Part shown: positions 1 through 12,719 of the stretch, one piece after another
Layout: the number at the start of each line of letters is the position of its first letter
Numbering within the stretch: the first letter of the stretch is position 1
Assembly (NCBI GenBank): GCA_006384855.1
Contig: VCJN01000185.1
Span: forward strand, 35,001 to 99,000
Direction of reading: 5' to 3'
DNA length: 64,000 nucleotides
DNA from: Tetraselmis striata
Taxonomy: Eukaryota; Chlorophyta; Chlorodendrophyceae; Chlorodendrales; Chlorodendraceae
The notes under the pieces: generated by a model
Databases searched by the model: none
What the model saw: only the letters and a program-made list of their open reading frames with translations
Told to the model about the DNA's origin: nothing
Program-made: the position numbers and the translations under genes

Positions 1-1732
1 GGGTCGCACCAGCGATATGTCGTCCGAGATCTGCCCCTTGATCTCCGCGGTGGACTGCGCACGCGGGGGGGGGGGGGGGGGGGGGGGCACACCATACGAC
101 ACCACACCGGCAGCGCCTCAGATGCCGCCCTCAACACTGCTGCTGCTGCTACGCGTTGGTAGCTGCCCACGTAAACAGGGAGGCGAGTGGGGGGTTGCAG
201 GCGCAGGAAGCGGCCAGAGGGTTAGGGGAGGGGGTTGGGCGCGCAGTGGAGGCGTCGCACACCTCGTCGTGCTTGCGGGTGAGCGTGTCAAGCTGCTCCT
301 GCATGTGCGCCCGGATGCCCTGCAGCCGCCCCTTCAGCATGTCGATGCCTGCGCGGCGGCAGGGCAGGGTCGCGGGGTCGGCCCCTCACCAACGACAGCG
401 TAGCTCGCCATCCGACAAGCAGGCAGCTATACCCCGCCACCTCGCCACTGCCGCACAGGACCCAGAATGGCAGGAAAGCACCCGGGTACTACAGCACTAC
501 ACCGTTGGGCGGGCTGCTGACGATTGCATATGGAGACCCCTTTGCGGTGAGGAACCAACCCGGGTGCTGAGTTGGATGTGAGGCGCTGCCAGAGACTGAC
601 ATGATGCCTTCGTTGTCACAACTCAAGAGAGCATATCAAGAGAGCAGCCCCTGGGCCCTGCGCCATTCCAAGTGGAGGAGGGGTGATAGTTCTGGGGGCG
701 CACCTTGCGACACGCCGTCGATGCTGCGGGTCATGGAGGCGCGCGTGACGTACATAAAGTCGCTGATGGTGTAGCCGCGTAGCCGCATGTACAGGTAGCC
801 CCCGCCCAGCGCCACGCTCAGCTGCACCACTCTTGCGCCCGTGCTGGTCCTGCGGCACCCGGAGGGCTGGTTGGCTCGGGGGACTGGGCAGCTGCCGGTG
901 GGCGAGGGTGAGGGAGGTAATCAGAGGGGGGGGGGGGGGGGGAGCACCCACCCGCCCTCGTGGACGATCCTGACCTCCCTGCCATGCCCGCCAGCGAGGC
1001 GCCGCAGCTCTCGGCTGAGCTGGTCAATCTGCGGGCCGCACCCGGCATGCCATCGGATTCAGAAGCCAGCCACGAGTGCTCCTGGTGAAATGGGGTGGGG
1101 GGGGGGGGGGGGGGGGGAACCTGTTGCGTCAGGATGGCGACCGTGCCCTCCGTGGAGTCATCCTGGGCGCCGCCGCGGGGCTTGGACAGCGTGTGCACCA
1201 CGGTGCGGGAGACCTCCCGGAACAGCTCCGCCACGGTCTCCGCGGAGCTGAACAGCGCCGCGCCTGCCGCGCCTGGAAAAGCCGGGGTGGTCGGGCGGTG
1301 AGGGTAGGAGTAGGGCCTGGCCAGGGGTGCGCAGCCCAGGCTCTTGCCACACCCTACCTGCTGCCATGCCTCTCACGCGCTACATACCGTGAAAGCCCGC
1401 CGGTGTTGACTAACTCCCAGCTAGCTGAGATGGTCGCAGCTGAGCGTAGCAGAGAGTTTATATGGGCTGTTGAGGGGGGGCTGGGTGGAGGGATGGAAGA
1501 ACGACCGGAGTGAATTGCGGTCAGGCTGAGGGGCAGGGCAGGCGTCCCGTGCCCTCCCTATCCCCACGCCTGACGGCCCCTTCCCCGACAAGCGACGGCT
1601 TCGCACCACGAGGGATGAGGGCAGGGATGGCGTGGGGGCAAAGGGGTGTGGCGGAGGCAGGGGACAGGGGCCTCGGCATGGCGCACCAGCGAAGGCGATG
1701 CTGATCCCCCGGGCAGCTGCAGCGCCCGCCAT
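1..1732 (-). CDS. DUF1664 domain protein (3' end outside window)
   Basis: Seven exons read on the minus strand: 1687-1732, 1377-1424, 1121-1272, 952-1028, 704-849, 263-348 and 1-54 (continues off the window). Phases agree across all junctions. The start is ATG at 1732, giving MAGAAAARGISIAFAG. Conserved blocks follow in order: AETVAELFREV (exon 3), IDQLSRELRRLAGG (exon 4), and GGGYLYMRLRGYTISDFMYV plus TRASMTRSIDGVSQ (exon 5). Exons 6-7 are predicted coiled coil (LKGRLQGIRAHMQEQLDTL, then AEIKGQISDDISLV). This block order and the Gly-rich hydrophobic segment before SDxMYVTR are characteristic of the plant DUF1664 family, membrane-anchored coiled-coil proteins of unknown biochemical role. Introns 3, 4 and 6 carry long poly-C runs on the sense strand. 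The family call is secure. Exon 2 (48 nt) and its donor are the least certain part. Confidence 0.85.
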
Positions 1733-2720
1733 GGCCCCACTGCCGGCGCCTGCAGGCTTCGTCGACCAGGTGCGCGCTGCTCACCGGCCAAGGAGCGCGC
1801 TGACTGGGGTGTCGCTTCGCGGGCAGGGACCGCGGCGCCCGCAACGGTGGACCTTCGCTGTCCGAGCGAGCCCTACCGGTACCTCGTCAGTGCTGTGCCC
1901 GGCTCGGCTCGGGTCTCGGCTCGGCGGTAAATACGTGCCGGTACGACGACCGGTTGGTCGGGTGCCAACAAAACGCTCCCCTACCAGCCTGGCGTGTCCA
2001 GCAATATTTCAATGCAGGTACGGAAGTCGTTGAGCGTCGGGTATGGAGTGCGAGCGGAACTCTGGATCGACCGACAGGCACGGATGGACCCCGTGGCTGC
2101 GTCCGTGGGCCGGGCGGCGAGGTCGGCGGTGCGTCGTTGTCGCGCGGGTCGCGCGGACGACCAAGGAAGGCGCGCAAAGCGCGATATTGCGTTTTAATTT
2201 TGATGCTGCTCCCGCCCCGCTGGCGTTCCGGCCCGGGGTCGTTGATTCTGCTGATAGGAAGACGGTTCCAGCACACGCTACGAGTGTAAATTAATACGTA
2301 TTGATAGCAATTTTACCGTCAAGATGACGACGAAAGGAAATGAAATAAAATTAACAGAATCCGCAATAAATCAATGTTTTGCAAATGCTGGCGGGCCGAG
2401 GTTATTTCTAAAATATAACATAGATGTACAATACGCGCAACACATGCTTTGCGCCAAGTTCCAAAAACCGCTTAATTATGTTCAATGAGATATGGCGCTA
2501 TAATAGTCCTGTGTGCTTAATCCTCTATCCCGTATCATCTGCCATACTCCTCTTGTACGGTATGTAGGAGTGCGCCGTCCAGCAACGTCGCGTCCGGCCC
2601 GGCCCGATCGACGATGACCAATCGTCACCAATGGTTCCACTTTTGGGCAGTCTCGGCCAGAAGCCATCGTGTGTCAGCACTATACGCGAGCGTCGCCGTT
2701 ACTACAGGCAGTGAGGAGCA
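1733..2720. promoter_or_regulatory. Divergent intergenic region
   Basis: 988 bp separate two divergent start codons (1732 minus, 2721 plus), so this must hold both promoters and 5' UTRs. The central part (about 2285-2560) is clearly AT-richer than its GC-rich flanks. I could not identify a convincing TATA box or other defined element, and no ORF in it looks coding. Confidence 0.4.
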
Positions 2721-5700
2721 ATGATCGGCAGGAGTGTGCAGGCTCGAGGCAGCCCCTCGCGGGGGGCAGCGGAGGCGGGCCCCATTGGCGACACCAGCCT
2801 GGACGACTTCGTGCCGCACCCGCTGGCTCGAAAGCGGCGGCTGCGCGGCGGGCTGGGCGGCGCGGCGAGGACGCTGCTGTCGGAGCTGCCGGCAGGGATG
2901 GAGCGGCCTGTGCTGGGCGTGGTACTGGCGCTGCTGCTCATCCTGGCGGCCGCCTGCCTGTATGCGCTCACCATCAGCGCGCGCCTGGGACGCCTGGAGG
3001 CGGAGCTCGCAGGTGCAGCGTTGTGCTCCCCCCTGTCCCTCTCCTCCCTTCTTGCACCATGTGGGACAGCAACGGCAACAACCACCTCCCCCTCCCTACA
3101 AAGCATGCATCGTGACCATTCTGAAATACAGCAATACATGGATTTGGCCATAGCCTGACGACTGGCTGATTGCAGCCCGGTGTGGACGCCGTGCGCAGGC
3201 ATGGTAGAAAGCAGCTGACTCCCCTCACCCCCTTTTCCCCGTTGTCTCTCGCCCCCAATGCGGTGGCGCTGGCTCTCCTGCGCCGGCTGGCTGCCAGATC
3301 CGGATGCGCCACTCCCACCAGCAACAGGTACGTGACAATGACACCGCACTGATGCTCCCTGCCTGGCGACGATGGTGCGTGGGATATTCAAGGGGAAATG
3401 AGGAAGGGGAAGCGGGTGGGGGGGGGGGGGGGGAGGGGGAGGGGGGAGGCCTGTCCTCGCTTGTGATTGGAGGCTTACTGAGCAACCGTCGGGTCCTGCG
3501 CGTAGTGAGCATGCTGGAGCGGCTGGCGGAGGAGCGCGTATCGGAATCCCTGGAAGAGGCCAAGGCGGCTATTGGTGCGGCTGGGCAAGCTGGGCATGCG
3601 CATCATGAGGAGAAGGGGGGGGGGGGGGGGGGGGGGATAGCGAGTCGGCAATCGTTCTGGTGATGAGCGGGCAGAGAAGGTGGAAGCTCCTCAGAGGGGG
3701 CGGGGTGACATGCAGGCCCAGAGGGCAGAGGGGGATGGGGGGGGGGAGGGGCTCCTCTCAAGCCATCTCTGAGCCGTGCGACCTGCTTGCATGAATGCCG
3801 GCATGCCGCAGCGCGTGAGGTGGAGCAGGCGGCCGTGGAGCTGGTGCGCGCCAAGTTCCACGACACAGCGGTGAAGCTGGGTGCGCCCCCTTCCCCCCCC
3901 CCCTCTTGATCCCGCCAACCCTCCCTCACCCTGTTCCAGCCCCTACTCCGCCAACCTCCTGACCTCTGGAGCGCTCCCGCCGCCCGCAGGTGGTCGTAGC
4001 GCGGCGGCCGAGCTAGTAGCCGCAGCGGCAGCTCAGGTGCCGCCCCCCACACCGCCAGTCCCCGCCGCCGCCGCGCCGCCAGGGGAGGAGGAGTACGGGC
4101 CGGAGGTGCCGCACGACCTGCGCTTCCGCGGCATGCGCAAGTTCATCACTGACAACATGGACGCGGCGCTGAGAGACATGAATCCCCCCAGGTGAGGGCT
4201 CCGAGGGCTCAGGGGCACTTCATAGGGGAAATGCATCGAGGTTTTTCATGCCTCATAGGGCTATGTATGGCGAGGACTGCCGCCCTTCCCTTTCAAGGTG
4301 GATTGTCTGTGAGCTTTGGTGGCCTTCGTGCGGCTTATGTCCAGTGGCTTTAGATGTATGAAGGGCTCACGGAGGCAGCACCTGGGAACAGGCCAAACTT
4401 AGGCCTCCAAGATGATATGATGTGTTTTGTGTGTGTGGGGGGGGGGGGGGGGGGGGCATTATTGGGTGTAGGGTCTACCACAGTAGTGTTCAGGGTCTAG
4501 TTTAGGTCATTTCCAGGGGGTTTAGGTCAGGCGTGAACCCCCCCCCCCCCCCCCCCCCCTCCCCCCCACCTTCCCCCATCCTCATTCCATGCGGGGCGGC
4601 TCAAGTACTTGAGGGTGCAATATAGGGATGCTTCGGGGTTTCTGGAAGGGTTTCCGTAGGGTGGGGAGGTCCCTCTCCACCATCCCAGCCCGAGGGGGGC
4701 GGGGGTACCATCGTGGAGCATCCTGGAGCGCATCCTGGGGCACATCCTGGATGCTCTGGCTCCCCATGCAGTCAAGTGTTTGATTTGCTTAGGGCCGAAG
4801 AAGGGTTTGCGCTAGCAATTGCCCCCCGCCCCCTCTCCCTCCCGGGCAACAACCCCCTCATTATTCAGAGGGGGGGAATGGCTTGCATTGAGCGGCGCTG
4901 GCACGCATGGTGGGCAGGCCGCCCTACAGGGGGCCGCTGGACCTGGAGAGCCTCATCACCAAGCACGCGGCGGCGATGGACTCGCAGTGGCGGGCGCGCG
5001 GCTCGCGGCCGGAGGACAAGCCCGGCTACCTGGTCGCATACTGGGAGAAGTTCCCGCCGTGGCCGTTCCAGAAGATCCGCGATGCGCGCGGCAAGGAGAC
5101 GGGCATCATCGCGCTCTCTGCCCCACTGGTGGACGACTACTACAAGGCAGCGCCCCCCCCCCCCCCCCCCCCCCCCCACCCCCCTGGGGAATTTAGGGCG
5201 TTTAGATTTTAGATTTTATGGTTTTAAACCCTAACATCATAGACCCTAAACCATTATCCTATAAAATCCCCTCTTTTTAGCAGTAGCAGCTCCCGAATGA
5301 GCCGCTCATGAATTGGGGACATCACTCCAGGGGTGGGGGTACCCTGCGCCCTGTCTCACTCTGTCACACCTTCACATCTTTGTATTCGCTGGCGCCTACA
5401 GATGGTAAGGAGGTGCGGGTTGGGGCAAAGGTGGGGTCTCAAATGCGCTGACCGGCTTTCCTGGCGCTGGGCAGGGGGAGCTGGAGCGCGGCCTGTTCTG
5501 GCGGCTGAAGAACACAGGGCACATCATGATCGGCATCGCCTCCTACGAGCACTTTCCGCAGGAGATCCTCAACCCCATCGACAACCGGCACACCAAGCAT
5601 GTACGCGCTGTCCCGGAGCAGCTCGTTGGCGTGATCCAGTGACATATCGCGTGAGCATCCGTGTCCATAGACATTTGTCAAGATGACTTAAGTTTAACTT

Positions 5701-6832
5701 CATCTGTTTACATTAGACTCAAATGCACTGCTTTGCCCCTTTGTGGTGTTTGCATTGCTCAGACCAGGCGCTACGTTCGCCCCTTTACGCTGCCCCACTC
5801 CCCTCCCCTTCCCCCCAATCCGGCTTGCTGAAACCACCAACACCGTGCGCCTTCGCAGCATCCGCAGGACGGTGGCATCTACGCCGCGATCGACGCATGG
5901 CTGCACTGCATGCGCGACCCCGACTACTTCCTGCCGCCCGGCAAGCCCCGCGCGCTGCTGAGCGAGAGCGACTTCACCAACCCCATGCGCAAGGACGGCG
6001 GGGGCGTGCTCATCCCGCAGGGGCTGGAGAAGCAGTACGACTTTTTATATGTCAACCAAGTAAGTCCTGGTGTGGCGCTGCCCCCCCTACCTCCCCCTGC
6101 ATTAGTGGCCTGCCCCGCCGCCATCAACCCCGCCGGGTTGACCCTTGGACCCTCGCGCCCCGTATCAGGGCGGCGCCTGGAACGACTACAACCGCAACTG
6201 GACGGTCGCGCGCGAGTGCCTCAAGGTGATGGCGCAGATGGGGCTCAAGGTGGCCGTTCTCTCCAGGGATCTCAGCAAGGACAGCGACCTGGCGCCCTAT
6301 GTCAAGTCCGGCAACCTGATCATCCATAAAAAAGGTCCCCACATCTTCCCTTGCCTACCCTCATGCCCCCCCCCCCCCCCCCCGCCCCCCCCCCCCCCCC
6401 CCCCAAAACCTCATTCCATTTTGGCTCACATGCCGGCTGCCGCGTGCAGAGCTGTGGCGCGACTTCCTAAAGGTTATCGAGTCCTCCCGGGCGATCTTCA
6501 CCGCCAGCGTGGCAGACGCCTCGCCCCGCGTGGTATCGGAGGCCTTGAGCCTGAATGTGCCCGTGCTCATGAACCGCAACATCGTGGGCGGCTGGAAGTA
6601 CGTCACCGACCAGACGGGGGTATTCTTCACGGACCATCGCGACGTGCGGCCCGCCATCGAGCGGTTACGCAGCCTGGCCTTCCAGGCGGGGCTCACCCCG
6701 CGGCAGTGGTTCATGGACAATTGGGGGCCGTACCGCTCCAGCTTGCGCTTGCATGCGTTCCTGGAGCTGGTATTTGGGCGCGCGCGTCTGGATGACGCCA
6801 AGCGGCGCCATCAGGGGCACGTCAAGACATAA
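2721..6832 (+). CDS. Type II membrane glycosyltransferase-like protein
   Basis: Nine exons: 2721-3012, 3473-3574, 3812-3880, 3990-4191, 4918-5146, 5475-5600, 5859-6059, 6169-6334 and 6450-6832, 589 codons plus TAA, all phases consistent. The N-terminus is cytosolic and basic (LARKRRLRGG), followed by one membrane segment at about residues 63-84 (LGVVLALLLILAAACLYALT). A coiled-coil stem follows (LERLAEERVSESLEEAKAA; EVEQAAVELVRAKF), then a globular domain from about residue 200. Its C-terminal part, YVNQGGAWNDYNRNWTVARE and DASPRVVSEALSLNVPVL followed by GGWKYVTDQTGVFF, resembles the nucleotide-sugar binding half of GT-B glycosyltransferases (residues ~485-525). Topology and stem fit a Golgi enzyme. 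Substrate and linkage cannot be told. Exon 5 ends in a GC donor (AAG|GCAGCG). Family membership beyond GT-B-like is inference. Confidence 0.75.
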
Positions 6833-7652
6833 CCCCCCACCCCCCCCACCCCCCCCCCTTTCCTGGACGACCCTCAGAGGACCTCGCAAATCCTGACGCG
6901 TGCCGGTATGGCTGTGGTTGCAGTGCCTGCTACCTTGGAATCGCGGTACTCCGTACCGTGAGACCAAAACCAATTGACTGTGCTCGTGTGCACTTACTAC
7001 CCACGGCCAATCAGGCAGGGCAATAATTAGTCCCTTGTAAACAGGACGACGACGAACGAGCAAGTAACGACGAGCGGTGAAGCGCCGTGTGCGGACAATG
7101 GGTCGAAGGCGACGCCGTGCGCCCGTCTATGGCTCAATGTCGACGAATGCCATCTTGATATGAAACCCATCCACAGACCTGGCATACGTGGCACCGGCAA
7201 CGCACCCGGCGTCTCGAGTTGGCGGGGTTTGCCGGGTTATGCCCGCCCGCAAATGGGCGGCAGACAATGAGACAAAAACTAGTATGTATGTATGTTTGTA
7301 TGTAGCCTCAGTGTGCAACCCGTACAGGTCGGTAGGTGGTCACACGCGGGGTATTCGTTAGAGGAAATGAATAAGCCAAGTAACCGCTGCCTCCATGTAA
7401 TAACACATCTCCAGGCCAGCGGTCATCCAGCAACGCCACTGCAACCAAAAGGCACAATACTTTGCAGAGCTAGTGAAAGCAACGCATCAAATCCTATAAC
7501 TAATACCACAATATGTAAACCACAATGCGCTAAAATCATCACGGACTCAATAAATCACAGTATGTCAAAACAAATATTACATACATGAGCTAGCTGCAGA
7601 AGGCGATATCAGGAAATCACCAGAAAAGGACAATCGGAAAGATCCTCTACAA
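6833..7652. other. Intergenic, no gene seen
   Basis: The stop codon at 6830-6832 is followed at once by a C-rich stretch (about 6833-6862), probably 3' UTR of the upstream gene. The rest holds only short unrelated ORFs, with no RNA gene or repeat that I recognise. Confidence 0.4.
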
Positions 7653-8614
7653 CTACTGCGAGGTGGAAGCAGTAGCAGGAGAAGATGCACAATGGGCACG
7701 AGCCCACGCATCAGACTTGGCCACCTGCACACCGGCAGAGAGAATGCCGCCTAGGGTACCATGCACGCAAGCATAGACCCGTTGCAACAACCCCCGCCGT
7801 GTGCGCGACAGGTGACGGCGGAACTCAGCAGGTTGGCTAGCGACAAAGTTCCGAAGTGCCTGAACGGACTGACCACGAAGGAAGCCTGAGGTCGGGGCGG
7901 AAGGACCGCCAGAAAAGCCGCGCACAGCCAGCAACACCGCGACGATGTAGAACACCGTCAAAGCGGACTTCCCGAGACGGCCGCGGTCCTCAACCACAAA
8001 AGGGTAGTACCGGTGAACACCCTGCACTAGGGCGGAAGACGCCCGGTCCGCTGCCAACTTACCCTGCTCTGCCTCGGTCGCCACGATCCCCGGGGTGCAC
8101 CAGCGGGGGTCGCTGCTCCAAGTGGGGGTCGTGGAGGACACGCACGGGAAGTCGATCATGTAATCGCACACCGCCCCCCCCCCCCCCACCCCGCCAGCGT
8201 CAAATCCGACGGCGGCGAGCGGTCCGCTGGGCGCAGCCCACTCGTCTCAAGGGTCAAGTCGCCGGCTCCCGAGCGGTCCCGGTCAAGCACCGCCCCCGCA
8301 TCAATTGCCACAGATTCCCACATATTCTTCAAAGCGGTATGCATGTTGTGCTTGTAGTTCGCTACGGGGCAGATGGGTAGATGATCCACGATGTAATCCG
8401 TAGCGCTCCGGTTCGAGCCATCCGTAGAGCAAAGCCAGAAGGGGCCAATACCACACGTGGGGCCAGGGCAAGTGACAAGCGCGGAACCTCTGCGCGGGCA
8501 AAGGCCTAGCACCCGCGCAGCGGCGGCCGAATAAGCAGCGTGGGGAATCTTGCGGGCTGACTCGTGATCCGACTGGGAAAGCGATAGGGAGCTTGGCCCG
8601 CACGCGATGTACAT
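7653..8614 (-). pseudogene. Retroelement polymerase C-terminal remnant
   Basis: Two overlapping minus-strand frames (8156-8614, then 7653-8189) give fragments that look like the region after the reverse transcriptase in algal non-LTR retroelements: HTALKNMWESVAIDAGAVLD, then VHRYYPFVVEDRGRLGKSAL, then FRRHLSRTRRGLLQRV. The pattern 'PFVVEDxGRxGxxAL...' followed by an Arg-rich helix is typical of those C-termini. No RT palm motif is present nearby, and the parts are in different frames, so this is a truncated, decayed copy. The assignment is by resemblance from memory and should be tested by profile search. Confidence 0.45.
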
Positions 8615-10978
8615 GCGCAGGGTATCAAGTCGCGAGGCCGCGGCACCATTACGCTGATTTCAAAACAAATCAAACTCCAAGGGAGAGTAGGTGGGAAATC
8701 GTAGCGCCGGTAAGCGCGACGAGAGAATGAGCAATCAGACCGACGGTAGCCGCCGCATTATATGCGGCGGGCGATGGCACGGAAAAGCGGCATTTTTTAA
8801 TGCCGGTCTCCGGCTGTACTCCGCAAGTTGCGTACATCTACATCCACGGCAATTGAACACGATCATCAATTGTTCGTCGCCACGCTGTATTATATATGTC
8901 ATCAAGGTGTATGTTATGTTATGTTAGGCCAATATTCACATTGAAGTTACGCTACATGTGTCAAAACGCTAGTAAAAAAGTGCGGTATTACATAAGACTT
9001 TGAGGGTCTTCTGATGGCATTTTCTTACAAGTGGGTCATTTGTGGAGCGGCATCAGTGGGTTACCAATTGTTACCAATTAAGGGAATGGTTACCAATGTT
9101 GTTGCGTGCCAAGAGTTAGCGACTCTCCTCGGCCGCCTTCTTTCTCGGCCAGTTTTCGTTGCGATCGCCCTCTCCAGCATCCGTCGTCGCTCTCCACGTC
9201 GAACTCCATGTTGTGCGTGATGGCCCGTGAATGATACAGCACAATGAATGACAGCGGCAATACGCTTAGTGTGGGCGTGTGCAAAGCAATCGGCAACAAT
9301 TTCACGTGGTGTGTTACCACGCGGCATGCGGCCACACGCACAACCTGCGGCGGCCGTCTCCCTCGTTGCCGTAGTACTCATGCGCACGCCCCCGCAGTTC
9401 TAGCAATTGTATGTCCGACTCAGTTAGCTCTTCCGAGCCGCCGCCGTCGTAAACAACCTTGATCACCAACTCCCTACCCGCCGGGTCTGCGTCCTCGTCT
9501 TCCCATCTCCAACCGACGACCTTGATTGATGCACACGGGCGGCTATCATTGGGCGGCGGTGGGCCTATAGGAAGTGTAATGGGGTGTCAGGGAGGGCACC
9601 GGGTGGGGGGGGGGGGGGGGGGGGGGGGGCGGAGGGCTAGGCCGAGAAAGCTCTCATGCGTCCCGAACGTCTTGGTCATATCACAGCACCCACGTGAAGT
9701 TCAGTATTCATCTCCTGCGCTACCATGTTTGCTGCCAGGCCATCATCAGACGACATACACCGAACCCCTCTCCCCGCCGATATATGGGTGCGGGGCTCGC
9801 TGATTCGTTTTGGGGACGAGAGCGGCGGAGAGGGCAGCGGGGGCGATGGCGGCGGCAACGGTATCGCGATGCACCCGGCTCGCCCCGCGTTTCGGTCCGA
9901 CCCGGTCCGGACGGGGCAGAGGCGCGATGGACGTACGGTGCAGCAGCTACCGTAGGGGCGCCATCACCACCGGCCGCGACGGGCGCGGCGGTGGGCGGAG
10001 GCGCGCAGCTCGGCGCACTCCCATATGTGCTTTCCTGATAACAGAGTCCTCGTGAAACAGACGTCACACGCGCGGCAGCGGATATTTTTGGACACCGGTA
10101 CTGGAAATAATCCTTTCGGCAACGGTCTAGCCCTCCTTGTCCTGTGGATTACGCCGCTTGGAGTTGCTACGCCCTATGGCACACCACTACTCGGCGCTGG
10201 TGGCTCGCAGCGGCGGAGGCTAGTAGGGGATAGTGACCGGCGCTCCGTTATGGCATGGCAAAGTGTCCGCGCGATGGCAATTTAGCCGCGCGAGCATGGC
10301 TTGAGATGTACGGTACTGTTGGACGTTGCGTCGTCACGGAGCTTGTAGTGAGGTGTTACATTACAATTTGGCGAAAACCGGAGCCATAACGGGTACACGC
10401 GCAAGGCGCGACGTGGGTCCAATGTACTATGGGGATGGCACAACAGGCGAGGAGGTAGCGTTCGGGATGCGGGCGAGCCAGACACGTCATTGCGATTGAA
10501 TGTTGAGCCTAGCAGTAAAGTGGCGGTTACACGGATAGATGGGGGTATTACGGGTATATTCCCTGGGGAAATCACGATTACGGGCCATTACGGTGTAGTT
10601 ACGAGGCAATCCGGGAGGCTAGTGTTACCTAAACATGGCTGGTGCAATCGTTACAAATACATTGGCAACATGTTTATTTAAGCATCAGTTCGTAAAGAAA
10701 AGTACAGCATTACAAGAGGGCACATTGCGATGGCGGGATGCAAAGCCATCAACCACAACTCTTGGCTTGTAGCGATTTCCGTGGGAAAAAGAATAACATC
10801 ACTACTCATAGCAAAATCAATATTGACAAGTACAATATGTGGAACTACTCGTCGCAAAACAACTTTAGCTGTGCGGGCGCCCTCCTTACTGCCCCCGCAT
10901 GCGCACGGGCGAGCCCGCGTCAGCCCACAGGCGCGCACGTCCGGGGATGGAGGTTGGCTAGGAGGAGGAGGTTGTCGC
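8615..10978. other. Intergenic, no gene supported
   Basis: About 2.4 kb with only short, overlapping ORFs of low-complexity composition and one poly-G run (about 9605-9629). A minus-strand Arg-rich fragment near 9120-9230 hints at transposase debris but cannot be supported. Confidence 0.35.
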
Positions 10979-11174
10979 TTACCCCCGCCAAACATCCATC
11001 GCGTTGCGCCCGGCGCCGCGCATGTTGCACTGGGCCTCCGTCTCAGTCGTCGTGGGCGTAGCGGCCTCCGCTAGCGTCGCCCACATTCGCGTTATCGTCT
11101 CGTGCTGAATCCCTACCGCATGCGCGATCGTCGCTGCCGGCATGCCCAACCTTCTCAACGACGGCGTCCTCCTC
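10979..11174 (-). pseudogene. Helix-turn-helix fragment, possible transposase debris
   Basis: A minus-strand frame ending in TAA at 10979-10981 contains LRRLGMPAATIAHAVGIQHE followed by TITRMWATL. The spacing (Leu/Arg-rich helix, Ala-Ala-turn-Ile-Ala, Gly turn, second helix with Thr and Trp) matches the helix-turn-helix of many transposase N-termini. There is no upstream start in frame and no catalytic domain downstream, so at best this is a relic. It is not tied to a named superfamily. Confidence 0.3.
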
Positions 11175-11818
11175 GTCCTTCAACTCGATCGCCTCGTCCA
11201 TGATGACTTCTCGCCGCGTTCATGAGATATGACAGGCGGCGACTCCATATCATGTTGACAGCAGTGGACAAGGTTTAGATTAAAGTGTTGGAGTGTGGAA
11301 TGTTGCCTGCGGGGCAGCTAGATGGCGGCCAGTGCACTTCATATTGAGGGGTTGTGGGGCGTGCGCGGCAAGTTTCTCACCATAGAAACACCTTATATCC
11401 ATGTACGCCTTGTACGGACGCCGCGGTAACTCGCTGGGGTCAAATCGGTTGAGTTACGGCGTAGTTCGGAGACCCTTATATTGGGCGATTGTGGAGGCAG
11501 TTCATACCGATCTGAATTCGAGGGGCCATCTCGGTTTCGGCCACCCCAAACTGACACGAGCTCGGCACAACCTTGGTATGGAACATGGACCTCCTCAATC
11601 ATTTTTAATATGACCATGAGTAGTAGGAGGTCTTCCGATATGACCTCCTCAGCGACTTTAACTCGGCGAGTCTCCGAACACCCCGTTAAGGCCCTGCTTG
11701 CAGGTGTCGGCAACATCGTCCCGGATGTGTCGCGGTCAATTTCAAACAAGCCCTTTCAGTTTTTCCAATGAACAAAAAATTCCAATATAAACCGAGCGCA
11801 GCTCTGCTGCTTCTGTTG

Positions 11819-12136
11819 TAGTGTTTACTTCCAGTAGTCGGGGTTTCCTTTCATCTGCATGGCGACCATTGCGCGCGCTCGCCGGCGTACACGGTACAAA
11901 TGTGGCACGCATGCAACGCACGTAGCTATACATTTTACGAAAACACGGTAGTACGAGTGTGCTTCAACACCCGAAATCTGATTGCGAGAGACACACTGCC
12001 GTAAGAACGAGCACGGTCAGCTCTAGCACGACGTTGTGAGCTGACCCCACTCGAGGTAGAATTCTCATAAAAACTAGCGGGCTAACTGCTATCTCCATTT
12101 TCCATCTTCGCGCCCCGCCTGCCATGTGGCGGGCCG
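11819..12136 (+). repeat. Left LTR-like direct repeat
   Basis: Starts GTGTTTACTTCCAG and ends CCATGTGGCGGG. It is the collinear partner of 14857-15167. It contains GAGCACGGTCA and CCCCACTCGAGG blocks that are also in the right copy. Confidence 0.7.
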
Positions 12137-12719
12137 CGTCGATGCTCGCGGGTTCGTCCGGCCCGTGCAAGACGCTTTGGCTTTCCCGCACGCCCGATCC
12201 GCGTGTGAAGACCCACCATCCTCCTACCGCCGGTACCGTCTTCTTGGGTGCGAATAGCCCACTTCAGCCGGTTTGCTGACAGCTGACGACTTTAAATCGC
12301 ACCTTCGAAATGCGAGCGCTGAGAAACCGCGCTCACCTCTCATCGAACCCCCATCCCGACCGCGCCTATTGCGTGGGTTGGTGGTATTAGTGGCTCCATC
12401 TGCGTGCCCTCGCCCTCATATCACGCTCCATCTTGGCGCCGACAGCCCGGCCAATAGGCCTGGCCGGCCGATGTAAAATCCTACCTCGGGACTTATTGCA
12501 GCGGTTCCGTGTCCGGCCGGTGGCCGACTCGACTACCGTGACCGAACGAGCTGCTCCCTCTAGTCGGCTACTCCTGCCTCGCCGCGCCATGGACAGCACG
12601 CGCCCTAGGGCGGTCGATGTCGCTCGCGAGAGAGGACGAACTCCTACGCGACAAGCGCACAGCCATGCGGACTCCGGCTCGCGTGCTGACTCGTGCACTC
12701 CTGAGTCTGATTACATTCG

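Noticed and set aside
3170-3352. Extra exon of the glycosyltransferase-like gene ending in a good donor (AACAG|GTACGTG)
   Set aside because: No acceptor gives a phase that joins exon 1 to it and on to exon 2. Direct joining of 3012 to 3473 keeps frame.
9061-9387. Possible PIF/Harbinger transposase N-terminus (Arg-rich, minus strand)
   Set aside because: Only a short Arg-rich segment is suggestive. No catalytic motif, terminal repeats or target duplication found.
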